From contig CALBRU010000014.1 of the NCBI GenBank assembly GCA_937927695.1, positions 1 to 18,023 of the forward strand: DNA of 18,023 bases. Reading direction: 5' to 3'. This document shows, in pieces, positions 1 to 5,586 of this stretch; the first letter of the stretch is position 1; the number at the start of each line of letters is the position of its first letter. The position numbers were made by a program, and so were the translations under genes. Below the pieces are notes generated by a model. It worked only from the letters and a program-made list of their open reading frames with translations. It was not told where the DNA came from and made no database searches. The stretch is from an uncultured Thiomonas sp. Lineage in GTDB: Bacteria > Pseudomonadota > Gammaproteobacteria > Burkholderiales > Burkholderiaceae_C.

Positions 1-670
1 CAGCAAAGGTCTGCCGGGCAAGAACATCCGGCCCTTCGCGGGCCTGCCGCTGATCGCGCACAGCATTCGCTTTGCGCTGCAGCACCCGGCCATCGGCGCC
101 GTCTATGTGTCCACCGACGACCCCGAGATCGCGCGCATCGCCCGCGAGGCGGGGGCCGTGGTGCCCTATCTGCGCCCGGCGGAACTCGCGCGCGACGACA
201 CCCCCAAGCTTCCGGTCATCGAGCACCTGGTGGCCTTTCTCGAAGCACAGGGTCAGACCATCACCCGCATCGTCGATCTGCAGCCCACTTCGCCGCTGCG
301 CACCGCCGAAGACCTGGACGGTTGCCTCGCCCGCGCCGACGCGCCCGACGCGCCGGGGCTGGTGCTCAGCGTGTTCGACAGCGGCTTCAACCCCTATTTC
401 AACCTCGTCGAAGAGCAGCCCGACGGCGGCGTCAGCATCAGCAAGGGCGGCGGCCTCACCGCCCGCCAGAGCGCGCCCAAAGTCTGGGCGCTCAATGGTT
501 CGATCTACGTCTGGCGGCGCGAAGCCCTGGCTCACGCCGCGCAGCACGGCCTGTGGAGCGTGTCCGTAGCGGCTTACGCCATGCCGCCGCAGCGCTCGGT
601 GGATATCGACACCGCCGACGACTTCGCCCTGGCCGAGTGGCACTATGCCCGGCAGCCATCCGGAACTTGA
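1..670 (+). CDS. neuA: CMP-sialic/nonulosonic acid cytidylyltransferase (5' partial)
   Basis: This activates a nine-carbon acidic sugar with CTP, giving the CMP-sugar used by surface glycosyltransferases. The frame is open from base 2 and the start codon lies upstream. The visible protein opens with SKGLPGKNI, the tail of the P-loop-like nucleotide-binding motif (PAR-G-SKG-P-KN) found at about residue 10 of NeuA-family enzymes, so probably only about a dozen residues are missing. Other family signatures are VSTDDPEIA, LQPTSPLRTAEDLD and LNGSIYVWRR, and a C-terminal SVDIDTADDFALAE block that binds sugar and metal in this family. The stop at 668-670 is 1 nt before the neuB start, so the two genes are probably translationally coupled. 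Whether the substrate is Neu5Ac, legionaminic or pseudaminic acid cannot be decided from sequence, so the symbol denotes the family. Confidence 0.9.
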   Translation, partial: SKGLPGKNIRPFAGLPLIAHSIRFALQHPAIGAVYVSTDDPEIARIAREAGAVVPYLRPAELARDDTPKLPVIEHLVAFLEAQGQTITRIVDLQPTSPLRTAEDLDGCLARADAPDAPGLVLSVFDSGFNPYFNLVEEQPDGGVSISKGGGLTARQSAPKVWALNGSIYVWRREALAHAAQHGLWSVSVAAYAMPPQRSVDIDTADDFALAEWHYARQPSGT

Positions 671-671
671 T

Positions 672-1823
672 ATGCCCAATAACCGCGTTTTTCTCATTGC
701 CGAAGCCGGCGTCAACCACAACGGCCGACTCGACCTCGCGCTTCAACTCGTCGACGCTGCCCGCGCCGCCGGAGCCGATGCGGTCAAGTTCCAGACCTTC
801 CGCGCCGAAGACCTCGCCCTGCCCGGCACCGCCACCGCCGCCTACCAGCAGGGCGCCACCGGCGAGACCGATCAATTCGCCATGCTGCGCAAGCTCGAAC
901 TCAGCGCCGAGCAGCACCAGATCGTCGCCGCGCATTGCGCGCGGGTCGGCATCGAATTCATGTCCACCCCGTTTTCGGAAGACGCGGTGGATCTGCTGGT
1001 CAGCCTCGGCGTGCGGCGGCTGAAAATTTCGTCGGGCGAAATCGTCAACCGCCCGCTGCTGGCCAAGGCCGCCGCCACCGGATTGCCGCTCATTCTCTCC
1101 ACCGGCATGGCCACCCTGGACGAAGTCAATCAGGCCGTCGGCTGGGTGCGGGCGGCTTGGGCGCAGCAGGGCGTTCACTCCCTCCCCACGCGTGGGGAGG
1201 GTTGGGGTGGGGAAGGTTGCGATGAGGCCGACCCACACGGCCGTCAGCGAGCACCGAGCCCCGGGGTAGAGGCCGCCCCCATCGCCCAGCGCCTCACCCT
1301 GCTGCAATGCACCTCCGCCTACCCCGCGCCGGACGACGCGCTCAACCTGCGCGCCATCGCCACTCTGCGCACCGAGACCGGCCTGCCCACCGGCTATTCC
1401 GACCACAGTCTGGGCAATACCGCTGCACTCGCCGCCGTGGCCCTGGGGGCCTGCGTGGTCGAGAAACACATCACCCTCGACCGCAAGCTGCCGGGCCCCG
1501 ACCACCGCGCCTCCAGCGAACCCGACGAGTTCGCGGCGCTGGCGCACGACATCCGCCGCATCGAGGCCATGCTGGGCGACGGCGTCAAGGCGCCGCGGCC
1601 CGACGAGATCGACGTGCGCACTGTCGCCCGCCGCAGCGTGGTGCTGGCCACCGCCCTGACCGCAGGCGCCGTGTTGCAGCGCGAACACCTGCAATTGCGC
1701 CGCCCCGCCAGCGGCATTCCCGCCGCCGAACTGGACGCCGTCATCGGCCAGCGCCTGCTTGCCGACACCCCGGCGGGTGCCGTGTTGCAGTGGGAAAACC
1801 TCAAGGGCCTAAACGGAACCTGA
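672..1823 (+). CDS. neuB: N-acetylneuraminate (sialic acid-type) synthase with in-frame repeat insert
   Basis: This condenses phosphoenolpyruvate with an N-acetyl-hexosamine to form a nonulosonic acid. The ATG at 672 was chosen over the upstream in-frame ATG at 645 because it directly precedes the family N-terminus (FLIAEAGVNHNG) and sits 1 nt after the neuA stop. The TIM-barrel motifs AVKFQTF, FMSTPFSEDAVDLL, LKISSGEI, LILSTGMATLDE, LLQCTSAYP and GYSDHSLGN are all present in order. A C-terminal SAF/antifreeze-like domain (about residues 315-383) includes ARRSVVLA. The protein is 383 residues, against roughly 340-350 for typical members. The excess is explained by an insert of about 35 residues, around residues 166-201, between VNQAVGWVRAA and RLTLLQC. 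It contains a palindromic DNA repeat that stays in frame. The insert falls between barrel elements, where a loop is expected. The family is clear; activity of this version is uncertain. Confidence 0.92.
   Translation: MPNNRVFLIAEAGVNHNGRLDLALQLVDAARAAGADAVKFQTFRAEDLALPGTATAAYQQGATGETDQFAMLRKLELSAEQHQIVAAHCARVGIEFMSTPFSEDAVDLLVSLGVRRLKISSGEIVNRPLLAKAAATGLPLILSTGMATLDEVNQAVGWVRAAWAQQGVHSLPTRGEGWGGEGCDEADPHGRQRAPSPGVEAAPIAQRLTLLQCTSAYPAPDDALNLRAIATLRTETGLPTGYSDHSLGNTAALAAVALGACVVEKHITLDRKLPGPDHRASSEPDEFAALAHDIRRIEAMLGDGVKAPRPDEIDVRTVARRSVVLATALTAGAVLQREHLQLRRPASGIPAAELDAVIGQRLLADTPAGAVLQWENLKGLNGT
1178..1212 (+). repeat. REP-like palindromic repeat inside neuB
   Basis: Bases 1180-1201 form a perfect 22-bp palindrome, with arms CCCTCCCCACG and CGTGGGGAGGG. 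It is followed by the G-rich tail TTGGGGTGGGG ending at 1212. The same layout, a CCTCCCC...GGGGAGG hairpin with a TTGGG(G)-type tail, recurs twice in the intergenic element at 5490-5583. It therefore looks like a dispersed family member rather than chance. It is read through in frame as part of neuB. Confidence 0.8.
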
Positions 1824-1837
1824 AATCGTTTCAGGTT
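1817..1837. terminator. Hairpin overlapping the neuB stop, possible weak terminator
   Basis: A perfect 9-bp inverted repeat, AACCTGAAA and TTTCAGGTT, is separated by the loop TCG. It spans the neuB stop codon at 1821-1823. There is no clear run of T residues after it, and the stem is only moderately GC-rich. It could equally be an mRNA-stabilising 3' hairpin. Confidence 0.4.
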
Positions 1838-1864
1838 TCAGGAGCCCGGCGCATCCAAAAGGGT

Positions 1865-2197
1865 CTACTCGGTCGCGAGTAAAACCGGCAGAGCGTTCTG
1901 CACAATGTTCCAAACCGTGTGCGGGTCGATCGTGGCGTAGCCATGGATCAACTGATTGCGCAAGGCAACGACCTGCGGCAAGTCCTGAATGCGCGCAGCC
2001 TTGGCTGCATCCCATTGGGATAGTTGATTGAGCGCCTCGCCGATCACTTCAAACTTACGCTCGACTGCGGCCCGCACCAACTCGTTGGTCACATAGGCCT
2101 TGGCGTCCAGGTCTGCGGTAAAAGCCAGGATCGCCTGCGCTGCCTCGCGTGCGTCTCAAAGTGCGTCTCAAAGATAGGCGCGCGGGTTACGCTGCAT
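1865..2197 (-). pseudogene. HepT-like (DUF86) ribonuclease toxin, disrupted
   Basis: Reading down from an ATG at 2197 gives MQRNPRAYL, TGA, DAL, TGA, then DAREAAQAILAFTADLDA, AVERKFEVIGEALNQLS and RNQLIHGYATID before a stop at 1865. This is the full length and motif order of HepT-family toxins. It includes the R-x4-H-x-Y catalytic motif (RNQLIHGY) found in these RNases, which pair with MNT nucleotidyltransferase antitoxins. Two in-frame TGA codons (at 2156-2158 and 2168-2170) sit in the two copies of a 12-bp tandem duplication, at a site where relatives often have Trp (TGG). A GTG at 2092 could start a 75-residue fragment that keeps the catalytic motif but lacks the first helix. I therefore call it broken, with residual expression of a fragment possible. 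Confidence 0.75.
2150..2173. repeat. 12-bp perfect tandem duplication
   Basis: TGCGTCTCAAAG occurs twice head-to-tail (2150-2161 and 2162-2173). On the minus strand the unit reads CTT TGA GAC GCA in the hepT frame, so it adds Leu-stop-Asp-Ala without shifting the frame. Confidence 0.95.
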
Positions 2198-2309
2198 ACA
2201 CGGGCTCACGATGGCGGTTGATACGGGCGAGCACGTACGGAGGGGCGCCGCGCCAGGCTCCACCAGATCGCGCGAAATTTACAAAATTACCGCTGCACTG
2301 TGAAACCAT
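2187..2309 (-). pseudogene. Possible remnant of the antitoxin upstream of hepT
   Basis: A 40-codon frame runs from an ATG at 2309 to a TAA at 2187-2189, overlapping the hepT ATG (2195-2197) by 11 nt. Such an overlap is common in MNT/HepT toxin-antitoxin pairs. The end reads YVLARINRHREPVYAA, which loosely resembles the C-terminus of small nucleotidyltransferases. No nucleotidyltransferase core (GSxxxG...DxD) is present, so at most this is a scrap of the antitoxin gene. The assignment rests mainly on position and is weak. Confidence 0.25.
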
Positions 2310-2322
2310 GACGTGGTAATTT
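2284..2322. promoter_or_regulatory. Inverted repeat upstream of the glycosyltransferase
   Basis: AAATTACC (2284-2291) and GGTAATTT (2315-2322) form a perfect 8-bp inverted repeat with a 23-nt centre. A second one, TGACG (2309-2313) and CGTCA (2323-2327), interleaves with it. The elements lie 38-81 bp upstream of the ATG at 2365, in an AT-richer stretch that is unlike the surrounding coding DNA. They could be an operator or a leader hairpin. No regulator can be named. Confidence 0.3.
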
Positions 2323-2364
2323 CGTCACATGAAGTAGATATCTTCTGATTTGCTGCAAAACATC

Positions 2365-3558
2365 ATGTCCACAAAAAACATCGATCTGATTTATTTCAAC
2401 GCCGGAGGCGGCCACCGCGCCTCGGCCTTGGCTCTGGAAAAAAGCATTGCGCAGTCGGGTTTGCCTTGGCAGGTTCGGCTGGTCAACCTCACCGACGTGC
2501 TCGACCCGCAGGGCACGGTACGCAAATACACCTTCTCTCCGGAAGACTATTACAACGCCCGACTGGCGCGCGGCCTCACCATCGGCCTGAGGCACGAACT
2601 CAAACTGTTGCAAGGGGCGTTGCGCCTGCTGCATCCCACCCTGCTCAAAATTCTCAAGCTGCACTGGCTGCGCACCGAGCCCGATCTGGTGGTGTCGCTG
2701 ATTCCCAATTTCAACCGTTCGCTGTTCGAGAGCCTGACGGCCACTCTGCCCGGCGTGCCCTATGTGACTCTGTTGACCGATCTGGCTGATTTTCCGCCTC
2801 ATTTCTGGATGGAGCAGGGGCAAGACCAGCACCTCATCTGCGGTTCGGAGCATGCCGTGCAGCAGGCTTTGCAGGCCGGGTTCGCTGCCGAGAAAGTGCA
2901 TGCGACTTCCGGCATGATCATTCGCCCCGATTTCTACACCGAGCCCGTGGGTTTCGACCGAACGGCCAGCTTGCAGGCCATGGGTTTTGACCCGCAGCGT
3001 CCGGTGGGGGTGGTGATGTTCGGGGGGCACGGCTCGCGCAGCATGCTGGCCATCGCCGAACGTCTGCCCGATGTTCAACTCATTTTCATGTGCGGTCACA
3101 ACGCCAAGCTGGCGACCAAGCTGCGCGCCTTGCCGACCACCGCGCCGCGCCATGTGATGGGCTTCACCAGCGCCGTGGCCGAGGTGATGAGGCTGGGCGA
3201 TTTTTTCATCGGCAAGCCGGGCCCCGGCTCCTTGAGCGAGGCGCTGCATCTGGGACTGCCGGTGATTGTCACGCGCAACGCATGGACCATGCCGCAGGAG
3301 CGCTACAACACCGATTGGGTGCGTGAAAACGGCTTCGGCCTGGTGCTGCCGAGCTTTCGCGGCATCGAGGCGGCGCTGCCCGCGTTTCTCGACGATCTTG
3401 CCGCGAGCCGCGCGCGCGTGGCGGCATATCACAACCGGGCAGTTTTCGAGGTGCCGCAGATTCTGCAAGGCATTCTGCACAGCGCCGAGCAGGTGCAGCT
3501 TGATGCGCAGAGCTTGATGGGCGCGTCTACCCCCCGCCTTTTTGAAAATGGGCGGTGA
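2365..3558 (+). CDS. GT28-type glycosyltransferase, MGDG synthase-like
   Basis: This is a predicted GT-B fold glycosyltransferase related to monogalactosyldiacylglycerol synthases and MurG, transferring a sugar from a nucleotide donor to a lipid acceptor at the inner membrane face. The ATG at 2365 gives 397 residues starting MSTKNIDLIYFNAGGGHRAS; a TTG at 2350 is also in frame but less likely. GGGHRASALAL near residue 13 is the family's N-terminal acceptor/lipid motif. The C-terminal half holds GVVMFGGHGS, GFTSAVAEVMRLGDFFIGKPGPGSLSEAL (the donor-binding region, with its GKPG loop) and GLPVIVTRNAWTMPQERYN. Length matches the family. It stands alone on the plus strand between the decayed toxin locus and the convergent AOR operon, which it overlaps by 32 bp. 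Donor and acceptor are unknown; a membrane glycolipid is the simplest inference. Confidence 0.82.
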   Translation: MSTKNIDLIYFNAGGGHRASALALEKSIAQSGLPWQVRLVNLTDVLDPQGTVRKYTFSPEDYYNARLARGLTIGLRHELKLLQGALRLLHPTLLKILKLHWLRTEPDLVVSLIPNFNRSLFESLTATLPGVPYVTLLTDLADFPPHFWMEQGQDQHLICGSEHAVQQALQAGFAAEKVHATSGMIIRPDFYTEPVGFDRTASLQAMGFDPQRPVGVVMFGGHGSRSMLAIAERLPDVQLIFMCGHNAKLATKLRALPTTAPRHVMGFTSAVAEVMRLGDFFIGKPGPGSLSEALHLGLPVIVTRNAWTMPQERYNTDWVRENGFGLVLPSFRGIEAALPAFLDDLAASRARVAAYHNRAVFEVPQILQGILHSAEQVQLDAQSLMGASTPRLFENGR

Positions 3559-3826
3559 ACTGCTGCCACCACGCCCTGCGCTTGGCGGGGTCTGCGGCGG
3601 TGAGCGACACCTCGGCCAGCCAGCGTTCGAGCACGATCAGCCCCAGCCGGGTGGGCTCGGCAGGATGCAGGCGGATGTGCCAGTCGCAACCTGCGTCATG
3701 CCCTGAGTAAGCCTGCGGGCCGTCGGCGCGCAGAGTGGGGAACGCCATCGTCAGCTGCCGCGCAAACGCGCGGCGGGTGATGGCCATATCTAGTTGGCAA
3801 TGGGCCGGGGCGTCTAGGCCGTACAT
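3527..3826 (-). CDS. Conserved-looking hypothetical protein, 99 aa, last gene of AOR operon
   Basis: I do not recognise a family. The protein begins MYGLDAPAHCQLDMAITRRAFARQL and has features of a small soluble alpha/beta protein. It contains a Trp-rich segment (CDWHIRLHPAEPTRLGLIVLERWLAEVSL) and a basic/aromatic C-terminus (RRAWWQQFTAHFQKGGG). It has no signal peptide, membrane segment or paired-Cys metal motif. It starts 9 nt after the stop of the moaD-like gene on the same strand, so it is very probably co-transcribed with the AOR genes. The codon pattern is as GC-rich as its neighbours. Its last 32 bp overlap the 3' end of the convergent glycosyltransferase. A role in AOR cofactor insertion or maturation is only a guess from position. 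Confidence 0.6.
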   Translation of the reverse strand: MYGLDAPAHCQLDMAITRRAFARQLTMAFPTLRADGPQAYSGHDAGCDWHIRLHPAEPTRLGLIVLERWLAEVSLTAADPAKRRAWWQQFTAHFQKGGG

Positions 3827-3835
3827 GAAGTGTGC

Positions 3836-4138
3836 TCAGCCCCCAGCGACGGGCGGCCAGATCGCCAGGGTTTCACCTTCTTGCAGCACGCGGGTGTCGC
3901 GCTGGTCTGGCGCGATATAAACACCATTCACCAGAACCAAATGCACCAGCTTCCAAGGCAGGCGAAAGCGCTCCACCACGTCTTGGATGGTGGTGCCCGG
4001 CGCGATGTCCAGCAGGATCTGGTGGCCTTGCCGCGGCTGCGGTAGATAGTCCGTCAGGGTAGCCATCAGCTTGAGCGTGATTTGCACGCCAGCCTGGGTC
4101 TGAGCCTGGGCAAGAGGGGAAGATGTGGGCGCATCCAT
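3836..4138 (-). CDS. MoaD/ThiS-family sulfur carrier protein
   Basis: This is a 100-residue ubiquitin-like beta-grasp protein ending in Gly-Gly (WPPVAGG). The Gly-Gly tail is activated by a MoeB-type enzyme to a thiocarboxylate, which donates sulfur for the dithiolene of molybdopterin or its tungsten version. Visible family elements are ITLKLMATLTDYLP near the N-terminus, APGTTIQDVVERF, LVLVNGVYI and LQEGETLAIWPPVAGG. The ATG at 4138 gives a short extension (about 18 residues) before the first strand; an internal Met at residue 25 is too late. It lies 17 nt downstream of the flavoprotein gene and 9 nt upstream of the small hypothetical gene. MoaD-like genes are frequent in AOR operons, which suggests a paralogue dedicated to the tungsten-pterin enzyme here. 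It could alternatively serve general Moco synthesis. Confidence 0.85.
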   Translation of the reverse strand: MDAPTSSPLAQAQTQAGVQITLKLMATLTDYLPQPRQGHQILLDIAPGTTIQDVVERFRLPWKLVHLVLVNGVYIAPDQRDTRVLQEGETLAIWPPVAGG

Positions 4139-4155
4139 GAGGGAGTGAATCGCCT

Positions 4156-5442
4156 TCAATGATGCACCGTATCGGCGCGACGGTCTTGCGCCTGCGCGCT
4201 GGCGAGGTAGGCTTCCATCAGGCGGGTGGGGTCGGCCAGCAGGCGGTCTTTCCAGGCGCCGAGCTTGACCCGGCCTTCGACCAGGCCGCGCAATACGCCG
4301 ATGTGCTGCGTCGTGCCGATGCTGTTGCTGCCCACCATCACATCGCCCTCGAATTGCAGGCTGAGGTGTTTGTAACCTGCCCGGTCGGTCAGCTCCACGC
4401 CTTGCCCTCCCTTCACGCCCTGCCACTGGCCGAAGCTGCTGGAGATCAGTCCCAGGGTGTCGAGCACGTTGATCTGGGTCACTCCGCGCAGCTGGGTGCG
4501 CCGACCGGCCATATTCATCGCGGCGACATAAGCCTGATCGACCGCGTTGGGTTGAATGGCGCTGACCATCGGTTTGCCATAGAGCATGTCGAACGCCTCG
4601 GCGCAATCTCCTGCGGCAAAGATGCCGGGAACATTGGTCTGCATGTGATCATCGGTGAGCACGCCTTGCAGGCAATGCACGCCAGAGCCTTCGAGAAAAC
4701 CGATATTGGGCTTGACGCCGGCTGCCGAAATCACCAGATCGGCGGGCAGACGTTCGCCAGTGGACAGGCGCACTGACAGCGGGGCGGCCATGTCGCTGGG
4801 GTTGGATTCGATGGACTCGATGCGCGCGCCGGTGTGCACCGTCACGCCCTTGCCCTGCACCCAGTCGCGGATCATGCCGCCCGCGGTTTCACCCATCATG
4901 CGCGGCACCATGCGGTCGCCCATTTCCACCACGGTGAGCTGCACCCGGCGGCGCACCAGACTTTCCATGATGATGCAGCCGATGAAGCCCGCGCCCAACT
5001 GGATGACCCGCGCGCCCGGCACGGCGAACTGGGTGAGGGCGCGAGCGTCTGCGAGCGTCCAGCAGGTATGCACCCGCTGCGCGTGAATGCCGGGAATGCG
5101 CGGCAGCGTCGGCGTGGAGCCAGTGGCGATCAGCAGGGTGTCGAAGGACAGTGTTTCACCGGATTCGAGGGTGAGGGTTTTGCGCGCGGCGTCGAGCGAC
5201 TTCACCCGCGCATGGCGCTGGCTGATGCCGATCTGCCTGAAGTGCTGCGGGTCTTTGCGCAGCCAGGTGCCGCGCTCGGTGATGTCGCCGTGCAGCAGGT
5301 AAGGAATCGCCATGCGTGAATACGGCGGCCCTTCTTCGTCGCCGATCAGGGTGATGGTGTCGTCAGTGGCGCTGTGTTTGCGCAGGGTTTCTGCAGCAAC
5401 GACGCCTGCGGGGCCGTTACCGATGATGACGTGGTGTTTCAT
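4156..5442 (-). CDS. FAD-dependent NAD(P)-linked oxidoreductase of the AOR complex (AorC-like)
   Basis: This is a 428-residue pyridine-nucleotide-disulfide-type flavoprotein. The N-terminal FAD dinucleotide fold has GxGxxG at residues 8-13 (GNGPAG). PPYSRMAIPYLL (39-50) and LLIATGSTP (103-111) follow. A second nucleotide-binding motif, LGAGFIG (149-155), is for NAD(P)H, and the FAD-ribityl motif FAAGDC is at 275-280. No redox-active CxxxxC pair is present, so it is not a disulfide reductase. In characterised AOR systems such as Aromatoleum, the third subunit is an FAD protein coupling the Fe-S chain to NAD; position and fold support that role here. The gene is separated from the catalytic subunit by 144 nt carrying a repeat doublet. 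Its upstream sequence lacks a clear Shine-Dalgarno element, unlike the two preceding genes. Confidence 0.85.
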   Translation of the reverse strand: MKHHVIIGNGPAGVVAAETLRKHSATDDTITLIGDEEGPPYSRMAIPYLLHGDITERGTWLRKDPQHFRQIGISQRHARVKSLDAARKTLTLESGETLSFDTLLIATGSTPTLPRIPGIHAQRVHTCWTLADARALTQFAVPGARVIQLGAGFIGCIIMESLVRRRVQLTVVEMGDRMVPRMMGETAGGMIRDWVQGKGVTVHTGARIESIESNPSDMAAPLSVRLSTGERLPADLVISAAGVKPNIGFLEGSGVHCLQGVLTDDHMQTNVPGIFAAGDCAEAFDMLYGKPMVSAIQPNAVDQAYVAAMNMAGRRTQLRGVTQINVLDTLGLISSSFGQWQGVKGGQGVELTDRAGYKHLSLQFEGDVMVGSNSIGTTQHIGVLRGLVEGRVKLGAWKDRLLADPTRLMEAYLASAQAQDRRADTVHH

Positions 5443-5489
5443 GGTTGAATATTTTTGCCGTTGAACCGCGAATGGACAGATACGGCCAT

Positions 5490-5583
5490 CTCCTCCCCCA
5501 CAGCGTAGGGGAGGTTGGGAGGGGGAGGTGGTGCGAGCGCAAACCTCCCCACCCCAGTCCTCCCCCGCCTGGGGAGGGGGCTC
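5490..5583. repeat. Inverted doublet of REP-like palindromic repeats
   Basis: Two units lie head-to-head. The left hairpin is CCTCCCC (5492-5498) with GGGGAGG (5508-5514), and the right hairpin is CCTCCCC (5559-5565) with GGGGAGG (5571-5577). Their G-rich tail (5513-5528) and C-rich tail (5544-5560) can pair around a 15-nt centre, so the whole element can fold into one long structure. It begins 3 bp after the stop of the AOR catalytic gene and is the same repeat type as the one inside neuB. It probably acts as an mRNA 3'-end stabiliser or partial terminator within the operon. Confidence 0.85.
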
Positions 5584-5586
5584 AAG

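Noticed and set aside
1201..1300. Second palindrome unit completing a doublet inside neuB
   Set aside because: Only short stems (GGCCG with CGGCC, CCCC with GGGG) are seen; nothing matches the inverted partner unit present at 5544-5583.
492..1694. 400-codon open frame on the minus strand opposite neuA/neuB
   Set aside because: It is antisense to two genes with clear family motifs; its sequence is low-complexity Gly/Ala/Arg/Gln with no domain, a shadow of GC-rich codon bias.
2300..2335. Possible PHO box ahead of the glycosyltransferase
   Set aside because: CTGTGAA and TCGTCAC fragments are present, but not two CTGTCAT-like heptamers at 11-nt spacing.
2287..3480. 397-codon open frame antisense to the glycosyltransferase
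   Set aside because: It has His/Gln/Gly-rich low-complexity composition and lies opposite a well-supported GT28 gene.
3836..4606. 256-residue version of the MoaD-like protein
   Set aside because: The N-terminal 156 residues are an out-of-frame reading of the flavoprotein gene; only the part from the ATG at 4138 has beta-grasp features.
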